Shown one piece after another: positions 17,232 to 25,029 of a DNA stretch of 64,000 nucleotides. Under the pieces are notes generated by a model. It did not search any database. It had not been told where the DNA came from and worked only from the letters and a program-made list of their open reading frames with translations. A program made the position numbers and the translations under genes. Within the stretch, counting starts at the first letter, position 1, and every line of letters begins with the position of its first letter. Origin of the DNA: Falsiruegeria litorea R37 (GTDB taxonomy: Bacteria; Pseudomonadota; Alphaproteobacteria; Rhodobacterales; Rhodobacteraceae); NCBI RefSeq assembly GCF_900172225.1, contig NZ_FWFO01000001.1, positions 1,302,001 through 1,366,000 on the forward strand, read 5' to 3'.

Positions 17232-18772
17232 GGTGCTCTTCCGATGCGGGGGCGGCCAAGCCGAATGTCGAACCGGGCGCGCAAGGCGCGATCGGTGTCA
17301 TCCGGGATGTGGCTGGGAAAGTGGGTGGCCAGCAGCTCGCGGGCCTTGTCTCTGGCCACTTCGGCCACGGTGCGCGCACCGTCCTGTTGCCATTCGTCAG
17401 GGGTGCGCCGGTCACCGACATGCGGATAGAAGTAGTCGGATTTCATGCGGTCAAAGGTGTGAATTTCACCAAGGTAGTGACCCGCTCCCCGACACACGTT
17501 CGCAATCACATCGGCGGCGATGTTCTGGGGCGTTGCTTCGACGCCGCGAAGGGTACGCAAGATGTTGCCCAACAGATCGTTGTCGGTCACGTAACCTTCG
17601 AGCGATACGCCCAGAAGGCTGGCATGAATGCCGGCCGCTTGTGTCACGATATTGGATCCGGCATGTGCTGCCAGGGCGACGGCCAGGCTCTTTTCCGCGC
17701 CATATTGAGCGTCGAGTGTCTTGGAATCGGTAATCCCGGCGATCGAAGAGGTGGGCAAGTCGAAATGCCGCCCCATCTGCGCGGCTGCCGCCATCAGGAT
17801 CGCCTGCTCGCCACCGCCGCCGGACATCGACCCGGTACGAAGATCCGCGACCAGCGGTTTGGGGGCAAATATCGCCATCGCGTCGGGATCGACCAGTTGT
17901 GCAAAGACCAACCCGGCGAGTGTTTCCGCCACCGCCTGCGTCAGCGATCCTGCGATGGTGGCCGGGCTGGTGGCTCCGGCTTGACCGGCGCTGATCAATT
18001 GAACTGGAAACCCTGCCCGGATCGCGGATTCGAGAACCTCGCAAGCCTCTTCGGCAAAGCGCATGGGGGGGACCACATGGCACACCATGACCGTCAGGAA
18101 GGGGCGCGCGCGAAAGGCGGCTTCGCCTCCTGCGATTTCATAGCAAAGCGCGGCGATCTGAGGGACATGATCAGGTTCGGTGATTGATATCGACACATGT
18201 TTGGATGTGCCCACAAGGCAGGCGTAGGCGGTGTTCAGGTCCATCGCCGCCGTGTCGTCGACATCGCGCGCCACAAGGGGACGGCTGAAATGATGGATGT
18301 TTTCCATGCCATCCACCAACCGGGCGGCATCATAAAGGTCGGCCAGGGTCGAAGGGCGATACTGGCCCGTATCCATGTCAAACACACCCGGAGCTGCGCC
18401 ACCTGTGGACATGTGAACGCGGGCCTTGTCGATCATCAGATCGTGCTCCGGGTTTTGCCCGCACAGCGTGAAGGTCCGTCTGGCTTGTTGCAGTGTCGAT
18501 GTGACTAGGGCGCGGGGAAACAGCAACCGCCCCTCGTCGGTGAGACGCCCACCCGCCGCCACGACCTTGTTCACCATCGACTCTGTCGCCTGACTCAGGC
18601 CCAGTGTGTCCAGCAGTGTCAGGGCGCTGTCCTCGATCAACTGCACTTCATCCGGTAACAAGGGCTTTAGCCGACCACCGTCAATCCCGGGCCAAACCGG
18701 GCGTTGGGCGTCCTGATCCGTCGTATCGTTCAAGCGGTCTTGTCGTCCGCGCCTTCGAGTATTTTTTGCCAT
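17228..18772 (-). CDS. MttB-superfamily (non-pyrrolysine) corrinoid-type methyltransferase
   Basis: A 514-residue protein that reads through as a full TIM-barrel of the trimethylamine:corrinoid methyltransferase superfamily, with no in-frame TAG where true MttB has pyrrolysine. Recognisable parts are LLDTLGLSQ, the STGGAAPGVFD segment, GSMSGGGGEQAILMAAAAQMGRH and the C-terminal RTPDEWQQDGA tail. Known non-pyrrolysine members demethylate quaternary amines (glycine betaine, proline betaine, carnitine) and pass the methyl to a corrinoid protein. No corrinoid protein or reactivase is encoded beside it. It is the first gene of the operon and starts only 108 bases from a divergent LysR gene. Confidence 0.82.
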   Translation of the reverse strand: MAKNTRRRGRQDRLNDTTDQDAQRPVWPGIDGGRLKPLLPDEVQLIEDSALTLLDTLGLSQATESMVNKVVAAGGRLTDEGRLLFPRALVTSTLQQARRTFTLCGQNPEHDLMIDKARVHMSTGGAAPGVFDMDTGQYRPSTLADLYDAARLVDGMENIHHFSRPLVARDVDDTAAMDLNTAYACLVGTSKHVSISITEPDHVPQIAALCYEIAGGEAAFRARPFLTVMVCHVVPPMRFAEEACEVLESAIRAGFPVQLISAGQAGATSPATIAGSLTQAVAETLAGLVFAQLVDPDAMAIFAPKPLVADLRTGSMSGGGGEQAILMAAAAQMGRHFDLPTSSIAGITDSKTLDAQYGAEKSLAVALAAHAGSNIVTQAAGIHASLLGVSLEGYVTDNDLLGNILRTLRGVEATPQNIAADVIANVCRGAGHYLGEIHTFDRMKSDYFYPHVGDRRTPDEWQQDGARTVAEVARDKARELLATHFPSHIPDDTDRALRARFDIRLGRPRIGRAP

Positions 18773-18880
18773 TGATACATGAGCTCAATTTTCTATTGCG
18801 TCAGCATGCTCAAACAGTTTTAACTTCGCAAAGGCGCTTTTCTCAGCGATAGATGAGTCAAACTTTCTTATGGAGGTGGC
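18773..18880. promoter_or_regulatory. Divergent regulatory region between the MttB operon and its LysR gene
   Basis: This 108-base, AT-richer gap must hold both promoters. A dyad with outer TTG and CAA around a GCATGC core sits at about 18805-18825 and has the general form of a LysR site. GGAGGT at 18870-18876 is the strong ribosome site of the LysR gene. The precise promoter elements cannot be assigned by eye. Confidence 0.45.
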
Positions 18881-19747
18881 ATGACACCCTCTCTTCCCGC
18901 GTTGCGCGCCTTTGACGCTGCAGCGCGCTGTGGCAGTTTTCGGGCCGCAGCCGAAGCTTTGTCGGTCACTCCGACGGCTGTCAGCCACCATATTCGCGGT
19001 CTCGAGGACCAGCTTGGTGTCAAACTCTTCGAACGCGCCGGGCGTGATGTTGCCTTGACCGAAGATGGCCGACGGCTGGCCGAAGCAACGTCACAGGCGT
19101 TTGGTCTTTTGGATGAGGCCGTCCGGTCCATGCGGCGCAGCTCTCGCAAGGTTGTGCGCTTGGCTGCGGGGCCGATTTTCACGGCCAGGTGGCTGATGCC
19201 AAGGATCAGCCACTTCTGGGAGGTGCATCCCAGCATCGAGTTGGAGGTTTTGCCGTCTTATCGACCCGGCGCGCTGGACCGAAACAACGCGGATATCGTG
19301 GTTCGTTGGGGGCGCACGTCGGAAATGTCCGATCAGGCATTCAAACTGCTGGAGTTGTGTCCTGTCGCCATTGCATCTGGTGATTTTGTTGCCCGGTTCG
19401 GCCCCATCGAAGCACCCGAGGATCTGTTGCGCCTGCCGCTGTTGCATCAGAGAGATCATTGGGGGTGGTTGGATTGGTTCGCTGCGATGAATGTTCCCGT
19501 TACAGAGCCCTTGCGCGGCCCCATTTTCGAGGATGCCAATGTGCTGTTGCGTGGGGCCGCCGAAGGGCAGGGGGTCGTCGTTGGTTGGCTCCCTCTGATC
19601 GACCAGGATTTGGTCGAGGGGCGGGTGGTCCGGTTGTTCGACGAAAACATCGCGGCGACCCACGGATACTTTGTCGAAAACTGGAACAGTCGTCACAAAG
19701 GCAAAGAAACCCGTGCAACCATGACTTGGCTGCTGGAGCATCAATAG
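18881..19747 (+). CDS. LysR-family regulator (GcvA-like)
   Basis: A 288-residue regulator with an N-terminal winged helix-turn-helix (residues about 3-60, LPALRAFDAAARCGSFRAAA and TPTAVSHHIRGLE) and a periplasmic-binding-type effector domain. The N-terminus and the substrate domain (RLAAGPIFTARWLMPRI) are typical of the GcvA group, which often controls amino-acid and glycine/one-carbon genes. It is divergent from the MttB operon with 108 bases between, so it is the likely activator of that operon. A ribosome site GGAGGT precedes ATG 18881. Confidence 0.85.
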   Translation: MTPSLPALRAFDAAARCGSFRAAAEALSVTPTAVSHHIRGLEDQLGVKLFERAGRDVALTEDGRRLAEATSQAFGLLDEAVRSMRRSSRKVVRLAAGPIFTARWLMPRISHFWEVHPSIELEVLPSYRPGALDRNNADIVVRWGRTSEMSDQAFKLLELCPVAIASGDFVARFGPIEAPEDLLRLPLLHQRDHWGWLDWFAAMNVPVTEPLRGPIFEDANVLLRGAAEGQGVVVGWLPLIDQDLVEGRVVRLFDENIAATHGYFVENWNSRHKGKETRATMTWLLEHQ

Positions 19748-19863
19748 GCCTGGAACGTCCGAGAATTGAAATCGGCGATGCTCAATGGCTTGGCGGTTGC
19801 TGAATTTCTCTGCTTTCTGGTTCAAGGGCACGCGCTGCTGCGGGGCCATCTGAAGAAGCCACC

Positions 19864-19892
19864 TTGCGGCGCTTGGTCGAGGGCGGTAAATG
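19864..19892 (+). promoter_or_regulatory. Possible gatCA promoter
   Basis: TTGCGG at 19864-19869 and TAAATG at 19887-19892 are separated by 17 bases and lie about 29 bases before the gatC ATG. The match to the alphaproteobacterial housekeeping promoter is moderate. It is offered as the best candidate in the 173-base gap. Confidence 0.35.
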
Positions 19893-19920
19893 CCTGTCTG
19901 ACGCGATATTGAGGGTTCCC

Positions 19921-20208
19921 ATGTCGATTGACCAAAGCACCGCCGCCAAGGTGGCCAAACTGGCCCGGATCAAGGTCGAGGATGACGCGCTGCCGGCGCT
20001 GGCCTCGGAATTCAACACGATCCTTGGATTCATCGAGCAGCTGAACGAGGTGGATGTCGAAGGGGTCGAACCGATGACCTCGGTGACACCGCAGCGCCTG
20101 AAGCGCCGTGAAGACGTGGTGAATGATGGCAGCCAGCAGGACAAGGTGCTGGCCAACGCCCCCGACGCCCGCGAGGGCTTTTTCGCTGTGCCGAAAGTGG
20201 TGGAGTAA
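19921..20208 (+). CDS. gatC: Asp-tRNA(Asn)/Glu-tRNA(Gln) amidotransferase subunit C
   Basis: A 95-residue protein with the GatC pattern: [12 protein letters not shown] at the N-terminus, [24 protein letters not shown] in the middle and a C-terminal [12 protein letters not shown] tail. It stabilises GatA in the GatCAB complex, which amidates misacylated Glu-tRNA(Gln) or Asp-tRNA(Asn). ATG 19921 gives the normal family length; an upstream in-frame extension from 19864 lacks similarity. gatA starts three bases after its stop. gatB is not in this window. Confidence 0.95.
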   Translation: MSIDQSTAAKVAKLARIKVEDDALPALASEFNTILGFIEQLNEVDVEGVEPMTSVTPQRLKRREDVVNDGSQQDKVLANAPDAREGFFAVPKVVE

Positions 20209-20211
20209 GAC

Positions 20212-21699
20212 ATGTCTGATCTGAATAAACTGGGCCTGGCCGAGGCCCGCGACCTGCTGCGCAAGGGTGAGACCACCAGCGTGGAGCTGACCGAAAGCTG
20301 CCTGTCCGCGATTGATGCCGCTGACGCGCTGAACGCCTTTGTTCACAAAACGCCCGAGATCGCGCTGGACCGTGCCAAGGCCGCCGATGCTCGCATCGCG
20401 ACGGGCGACGCGCCTGCGATGTGCGGTCTGCCGATCGGCATGAAGGATCTGTTCTGCACCAAAGGTGTCGACAGCCAGGCGGCCAGCCGCATTCTGGAAG
20501 GGTTCAAGCCTGAATATGAATCCACTGTAAGCCAGAACCTGATCGACGCAGGCGCAGTGATGCTGGGCAAGCTCAACATGGACGAGTTTGCCATGGGCTC
20601 GTCGAACGAAACCTCTGTCTATGGCAACGTCGTCAGCCCCTGGCGTCGTGAAGGCGACACCGCTGAGCTGACACCGGGCGGCTCGTCGGGTGGTTCTGCT
20701 TCGGCTGTGGCTGCTGACCTGTGTCTGGCCGCGACCGGTACTGACACCGGCGGTTCGATCCGCCAGCCTGCAGCCTTTACCGGCATCACCGGTATCAAAC
20801 CCACCTATGGCCGCTGCTCGCGGTGGGGGGTGGTGGCCTTTGCCAGCTCGCTGGATCAGGCTGGACCGATGACCAAGAACGTGCGCGACGCCGCCATCAT
20901 GCTGGAAGCGATGTGCAGCCACGACCCCAAAGACAGCACCAGCGCCGATCTGGCGGTGCCGAACTTCGAGGCGATGCTGACCGGCGACATCAAGGGCAAG
21001 AAGATCGGTATCCCAAAAGAATACCGTATGGACGGCATGCCCGCCGAGATCGAAAAGCTGTGGTCCGAGGGTGCAGAGATGCTCAAGGCTGCTGGGGCTG
21101 AGATTGTTGATATCTCGCTGCCGCACACGAAATATGCATTGCCCGCGTACTATGTGATTGCACCTGCCGAAGCTTCGTCGAACCTGGCACGCTATGACGG
21201 TGTTCGTTACGGCCACCGAGCGACGCTGGCGCAGGGTGATGGCATCACCGAAATGTACGAAAAGACCCGCGCCGAAGGGTTCGGACCAGAAGTGCAGCGC
21301 CGCGTGATGGTCGGGACCTATGTGCTCTCGGCTGGCTTCTATGACGCCTATTACAACCGCGCGCGCCGGGTGCGGACGCTGATCAAGAAGGACTTTGAGG
21401 ATGTCTTTGCCGCAGGCATCGACGCGATCCTGACACCGGCGACGCCATCATCGGCCTTTGGGCTGGGTGAAATGACCGATGCCGATCCGGTGCAGATGTA
21501 CCTCAACGATGTCTTTACCGTCACCGTAAACCTGGCGGGTCTGCCCGGAATTTCGGTTCCGGCCGGTCTGGATGCCAAGGGTCTGCCCCTGGGTTTGCAG
21601 CTCATCGGGCGTCCGTGGGAAGAGGGCGATCTGCTCAATACCGCTTATGCTCTGGAAGGTGCGGCAGGCTTTGTAGCCAAACCGAGCAAATGGTGGTAA
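20212..21699 (+). CDS. gatA: Asp-tRNA(Asn)/Glu-tRNA(Gln) amidotransferase subunit A
   Basis: A 495-residue glutaminase/amidase subunit. The amidase signature triad is visible as Lys in [12 protein letters not shown], cis-Ser in [12 protein letters not shown] and Ser in [14 protein letters not shown]. GatA releases ammonia from glutamine, which is channelled to GatB for amidation of mischarged tRNA. The length and tail ([15 protein letters not shown]) are normal. It follows gatC by three bases, so the two are co-translated. This subunit replaces a glutaminyl-tRNA synthetase in most alphaproteobacteria. Confidence 0.96.
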   Translation: MSDLNKLGLAEARDLLRKGETTSVELTESCLSAIDAADALNAFVHKTPEIALDRAKAADARIATGDAPAMCGLPIGMKDLFCTKGVDSQAASRILEGFKPEYESTVSQNLIDAGAVMLGKLNMDEFAMGSSNETSVYGNVVSPWRREGDTAELTPGGSSGGSASAVAADLCLAATGTDTGGSIRQPAAFTGITGIKPTYGRCSRWGVVAFASSLDQAGPMTKNVRDAAIMLEAMCSHDPKDSTSADLAVPNFEAMLTGDIKGKKIGIPKEYRMDGMPAEIEKLWSEGAEMLKAAGAEIVDISLPHTKYALPAYYVIAPAEASSNLARYDGVRYGHRATLAQGDGITEMYEKTRAEGFGPEVQRRVMVGTYVLSAGFYDAYYNRARRVRTLIKKDFEDVFAAGIDAILTPATPSSAFGLGEMTDADPVQMYLNDVFTVTVNLAGLPGISVPAGLDAKGLPLGLQLIGRPWEEGDLLNTAYALEGAAGFVAKPSKWW

Positions 21700-21742
21700 A
21701 GCTGCCGCTCAAGTAAGAGCAAAAACCGGCAGGATAGCAGCC

Positions 21743-22582
21743 ATGCGCCCATATTTCCTGATCCCCGTTTTCGGGGTTCTCGCAGCTTGTGACCCCAAGA
21801 TCCCCGATTCCGCCGCTGGTGTCGGGTTCAACACCTCACCCGAACAGGCCGCCCGCGAGGCGGCCCTTGAGGGGCAGACGGTGAATGGCGATCCGCTGAT
21901 CCCGCCCTCGACAGTGTCATCCGAGACGCTTCCGGCGGGCAACTCGCAGGTGGGCATCCCGGCGCAGGAGCAGGGGCTGTTTGCCAATGCAACAACGACA
22001 GCCTCGACTGGGGCCCCGTTGAGCGCAACCACCGTTCCGGCGACAACGGCTGCGGCCACAAGTGCGGCGCTGACGGCCGAAGATATCGCCAACGAAACGC
22101 AGGCCGCGCTGACGGCGGCGGCCCAGAACTCGGGCGAGGCACCGCTGCAGGCCAGCCCGTCGAACCCGTCGCCGCAGGCGCTGAGCAATCCGTCGATCTC
22201 GGATGAGCAGGATTTTGCCGCGGTATCCAGCCGCCAGTCGATCGAAAGTGACGCCGAGCGGATTGCGCGCAACCGCGAACAGTATCAGTTGGTGTCCCCC
22301 ACGGCGATCCCAGAACGGGACGGAGATGCACAGCCCAATATCGTCAGCTATGCGCTGCGTACGACCAACCCCAAGGGCGTGCAGATCTACAGCCGTTCGG
22401 GGTTCAATCTGCAGGCCAAATCGCAGCGCAATTGCGCGGGCTTTGCTTCGTCCGACCAGGCGCAGATCGAGTTTCTGGCCAATGGCGGGCCTGAGCGTGA
22501 CCGCAAGAGCCTGGATCCCGATGGAGACGGTTATGCCTGCGCCTGGGATCCAGCACCGTTCCGCCGTGCCGTCCAGAACTGA
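21743..22582 (+). CDS. Lipoprotein with C-terminal Excalibur calcium-binding domain
   Basis: A 279-residue protein. A signal peptide ends in a lipobox at VLAAC (Cys16), so it should be lipid-anchored. A long, low-complexity Ala/Thr/Ser/Pro-rich linker (about residues 40-190) follows. The C-terminus has an Excalibur domain: NCAGFASSDQAQIEFLANGG and LDPDGDGYACAWDP, with the DxDxDG loop. Such domains are found in envelope proteins, and a calcium role is assumed from the loop. It overlaps the peptidoglycan amidase gene, consistent with a cell-wall function. Confidence 0.8.
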   Translation: MRPYFLIPVFGVLAACDPKIPDSAAGVGFNTSPEQAAREAALEGQTVNGDPLIPPSTVSSETLPAGNSQVGIPAQEQGLFANATTTASTGAPLSATTVPATTAAATSAALTAEDIANETQAALTAAAQNSGEAPLQASPSNPSPQALSNPSISDEQDFAAVSSRQSIESDAERIARNREQYQLVSPTAIPERDGDAQPNIVSYALRTTNPKGVQIYSRSGFNLQAKSQRNCAGFASSDQAQIEFLANGGPERDRKSLDPDGDGYACAWDPAPFRRAVQN

Positions 22583-23264
22583 TGCATCGGTCGATGCTGA
22601 GGGGGCCATCTGGCACCCCTCGCCGAATTGCGGTCCGCGGCGCGATGGTCTGACGCCGTCTCTGGTGGTGGTTCACTACACCGCGATGCAAAGCGCCGAG
22701 GCGGCGCTGGAGCGGCTATGCGATCCGGCGGCCGAAGTGTCGGCGCATTACCTGATCGGGCAGGACGGTACCCTGTGGCAGATGGTGCGCGAGGCGGATC
22801 GTGCCTGGCATGCCGGGGCAGGGGAATGGCACGGGCGGTGTGACATCAACTCGCGCTCGGTCGGGATCGAGTTGGACAACCGTGGCGATCACCCCTTTGC
22901 CGAGCCACAGATGGCAACGCTGGAGCGTTTGCTGCCGCAGATCCTGTCTCGGTGGGGGATTGCATCTGCGGGGGTGATCGGCCATTCCGACATGGCACCG
23001 GGGCGCAAATTTGATCCCGGCCCACGGTTCGATTGGCAGCGGTTGGAGCAACAAGGGCTGGCAGGTGGGCGAGGCCATGACTGTGGCCCGCAAAATGCGC
23101 CCTGGGATGTTTTTCGTGCTTTGGCCCAAAGGGCGGGGTTCACCGCAGATGTTGACGATGCGACGCTGCTGTCTGCGGTGCGGTTGCGGTATCGCCCTTG
23201 GGGGCGCGGCACATTGGCACCGGAGGATTTTTCTCCGCTCGGGCAGACGGCGCTTTGGACATGA
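22533..23264 (+). CDS. N-acetylmuramoyl-L-alanine amidase (Amidase_2, AmiD-like)
   Basis: About 243 residues. The zinc amidase fold is shown by SLVVVHYTAM (first His ligand), SVGIELDNRG and IGHSDMAPGRKFDPGPRFDW (second His and the Asp). A C-terminal helical region (ALAQRAGFTADVDDATLLSAVRLRYRPW) resembles a peptidoglycan-binding module. It cleaves the amide bond between muramic acid and the stem peptide. The start is uncertain. ATG 22533 has GGAGA upstream and overlaps the Excalibur gene by 50 bases; GTG 22566 is an alternative. No signal peptide is seen, so it may work on recycled cytoplasmic muropeptides or be exported another way. Confidence 0.82.
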   Translation: MPAPGIQHRSAVPSRTDASVDAEGAIWHPSPNCGPRRDGLTPSLVVVHYTAMQSAEAALERLCDPAAEVSAHYLIGQDGTLWQMVREADRAWHAGAGEWHGRCDINSRSVGIELDNRGDHPFAEPQMATLERLLPQILSRWGIASAGVIGHSDMAPGRKFDPGPRFDWQRLEQQGLAGGRGHDCGPQNAPWDVFRALAQRAGFTADVDDATLLSAVRLRYRPWGRGTLAPEDFSPLGQTALWT

Positions 23265-23293
23265 TATCCTTGAGATCGTGCTACTCTGGTAGC

Positions 23294-23369
23294 ACTCCCG
23301 CCCGTCGGCAATTTTTCTGACGAAAAACCGCCTCCCGTTGGGCCGGGCCGCCGCGCGGCGCGCGGCGGC
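23294..23369 (+). repeat. GC-rich interspersed repeat, plus-oriented copy
   Basis: ACTCCCGCCC at 23294 is followed 43 bases on by GTTGGGCCGGGC at 23337-23348. A perfect hairpin with 10-bp stem and 3-base loop starts at 23347. The copy at 55355 has the same block, the same offset and the same stem/loop sizes but different stem sequence, so the hairpin itself seems conserved. Confidence 0.65.
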
Positions 23370-23439
23370 GGGCGCTGCGCCGTATCTGGTACGAAAGGGA
23401 CGCAACCGAAGTCACAGACGGGACTGCGCCGAGCGACAA

Positions 23440-23510
23440 GCGAGGCGCCCGGCCCAAAGCCGCTAGCGGGGCTGGCGTAGCCAGGATCGCTCGGGTGCGG
23501 GAGCGCCCCC
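23440..23510 (-). repeat. GC-rich interspersed repeat, minus-oriented copy
   Basis: On the minus strand this carries a 14-base block (23510-23497) and, 40 bases further, a 17-base block (23456-23440). Both are identical to blocks at 55355-55368 and 55403-55419. Together with the plus copy at 23294 it forms an inverted pair just upstream of rnpB. Confidence 0.7.
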
Positions 23511-23535
23511 GTCAACCTGTGCCCGCCATCGCCTC

Positions 23536-23563
23536 TTGACGCCCTGCCTGTCACCGCATACCC
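23536..23563 (+). promoter_or_regulatory. Possible rnpB promoter
   Basis: TTGACG at 23536-23541 and a -10-like ATACCC at 23558-23563 are separated by 16 bases. The -10 ends about eight bases before the inferred 5' end of the RNase P RNA. The -35 is good and the -10 is weak. Confidence 0.5.
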
Positions 23564-23571
23564 CACCGCTT

Positions 23572-23972
23572 GCGCGGAGGGCCGGATGGCCGCGGGTGGG
23601 GGCTTGCCCCCACGCGAGGAAAGTCCGGACTCCATGAAGCAACGGTGCCGGGTAACGCCCGGGCGGGGAAACCCGACGGAGAGCGCCACAGAAATGAAAC
23701 CGCCGCGCCTGTCGCGGTAAGGATGAAACGGTGGGGTAAGAGCCCACCGCGCCCCTGGCAACAGGGGTGGCACGGCAAGCCCCACCTGGAGCAATGCCAA
23801 ATAGGACCCCCGCGCGGGCCCGTGTCGGCCTTGGTCGATACCGCCGCTAGGCGCGCTTCAGCCGAGAGGGGTCGGGTTGGCAGCTCGAGCCGCGCAGCAA
23901 TGCGTGGCCTAGATGAATGGTCATCAAGGGGGGAAACCCCTGAACAGAATCCGGCTTACAGGCCTTCCGCGC
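23572..23972 (+). ncRNA. rnpB: RNase P RNA (class A)
   Basis: About 401 bases with the universal conserved blocks of bacterial RNase P RNA. The 5' core GAGGAAAGTCCGGACTCC starts near 23617, followed by ACAGAAA near 23689, GGTAAGAGCCCACCG near 23733 and ACAGAATCCGGCTTA near 23944. The 5' end GCGCGGAGGGCC pairs with GGCCTTCCGCGC at the 3' end to form helix P1, which sets both boundaries. It is the ribozyme part of the enzyme that trims 5' leaders from tRNA precursors. The size and P1 sequence fit alphaproteobacteria. Confidence 0.95.
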
Positions 23973-23989
23973 GTTCCCTTGGCCAGGCC

Positions 23990-24322
23990 TTATCCACCCG
24001 GCGGGGTGTAGCCCGACGCAAGTGACGCGGCCTTGCGTGCGATGTCGCCAAATTCGGCACTGGTCCAGGCGCGCACCGTTTCGACGTCCTGGACGGCGCC
24101 AGATGCGGCGACTGCCATTCCCAGGGCAACCGTATCGGTGCCATCGGCCGCTTCGCTGACCATGACAACATCATTGGTTCCGGTGGTGAAATACAAGGCC
24201 ACAACCCGGGCCCCGACCTTGTCCATCAGAGCTTGAATGGCCGCACCGCGATCTTCGGGTTTGGCAAGCAATCCCTGAAGGCCGGATGTGGAATAGGATG
24301 CATAGGTAATGAATAAAGGCAT
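23990..24322 (-). CDS. GYD-domain protein
   Basis: A 110-residue small protein of the GYD family, with MPLFITYASYSTSGLQGLL at the N-terminus and a ferredoxin-like alpha/beta pattern through GTNDVVMVSEAADG. Function in the family is unknown; members are small cytoplasmic proteins related to dimeric alpha-beta-barrel proteins. ATG 24322 is chosen over ATG 24334 because GGAGGA sits correctly before it. It converges on rnpB, with only 17 bases between its stop and the RNA's 3' end. Confidence 0.82.
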   Translation of the reverse strand: MPLFITYASYSTSGLQGLLAKPEDRGAAIQALMDKVGARVVALYFTTGTNDVVMVSEAADGTDTVALGMAVAASGAVQDVETVRAWTSAEFGDIARKAASLASGYTPPGG

Positions 24323-24802
24323 TTTGTCCTCCATGACTTTTTATGGGAGAGGCTCTTTTGGGCTGCGCACGCAACACATGCACCCGCGCCCCGCCAATGC
24401 GGCAAGGTCGCAGCCCCGGAACACGGGGCCCGCGCAGGTGCTGGCGTCACAGGTCGCTGTCTCGTCTTATGAGATCGCCCAAGTTGTCATTGTAGTCCCC
24501 CCGTTCATATCGCGGTCAGATCGCCGCTGCTGCTCGTCTGGTGCTTGCTTGAAGCCGAGCCTCGGCCCGTTTTTTGGCCTGAGGTTGTGGGGCGGGTATT
24601 GGATCGTGGCGCCATGTGTATCACAATTCGGCCTCTCTGCCTAATCCACGCCAAGGCGCCGAGGGGCCTGACCAAATGAATCGCTTATTGAGGTGCGCTG
24701 GGGGCGATTCTGCTGTTGACTCACCGCTCAAGACAGGTAAAAGCGCACGCTCATAGGAATTCAACCGAAAGGCCCGCGCCTTTTGGGCTCAGGAGAGAAC
24801 TC
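24323..24802. other. 480-base gap upstream of rpmG with no recognised gene
   Basis: Apart from the rpmG promoter near its right end and the GYD leader at its left end, I see no convincing gene. A 111-codon plus-strand reading crosses the GYD start codon region and has no family-like features. A CCTCGGCC...GGCCTGAGG inverted repeat with a T-rich loop near 24560-24590 is the only structure noted. Confidence 0.5.
24716..24743 (+). promoter_or_regulatory. rpmG promoter
   Basis: TTGACT at 24716-24721 and TAAAAG at 24738-24743 are spaced 16 bases apart. They lie about 60 bases before the rpmG ATG. The -35 is a near-perfect match to the housekeeping consensus. Confidence 0.6.
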
Positions 24803-24970
24803 ATGGCGAAGCCGACGACCATCAAGATCCGTCTGAACTCGACCGCAGGCACCGGCCACTTCTACGTGACCAAGAAAAACGCCCGCACCATGACCGAAAA
24901 AATGGTTGTGCGTAAGTACGACCCGGTCGCGCGCAAGCACGTCGAGTACAAAGAAGGCAAGATCAAGTAA
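24803..24970 (+). CDS. rpmG: 50S ribosomal protein L33
   Basis: A 55-residue protein matching bacterial L33 over its full length ([48 protein letters not shown]). It lacks the CxxC pairs of zinc-binding L33, so it is the zinc-independent form. AGGAGAG lies just before ATG 24803. A promoter precedes it and a terminator follows directly, so it is a single-gene transcript. Confidence 0.96.
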   Translation: MAKPTTIKIRLNSTAGTGHFYVTKKNARTMTEKMVVRKYDPVARKHVEYKEGKIK

Positions 24971-24995
24971 GTCTTGCCGATCTGATACGATCTTG

Positions 24996-25029
24996 AAAAA
25001 GGGTCCCGCGTGTCGCGAGGCCCTTTTTC
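24996..25029 (+). terminator. Rho-independent terminator of rpmG
   Basis: AAAAAGGG...CCGCG pairs with CGCG...GGCCCTTTTT around a TGT loop. The A-rich left arm and T-rich right arm make it usable from the plus strand and possibly from both. Confidence 0.88.

Noticed and set aside
17228-18772. Possibility that the MttB-like gene is a true pyrrolysine trimethylamine methyltransferase
   Set aside because: The frame runs through as 514 sense codons with no in-frame TAG, and no pyrrolysine machinery is seen, so it belongs to the non-pyrrolysine branch.
24309-24644. 111-codon plus-strand reading next to the GYD gene
   Set aside because: It starts inside the GYD gene on the opposite strand, lacks a ribosome site and has no recognisable pattern.
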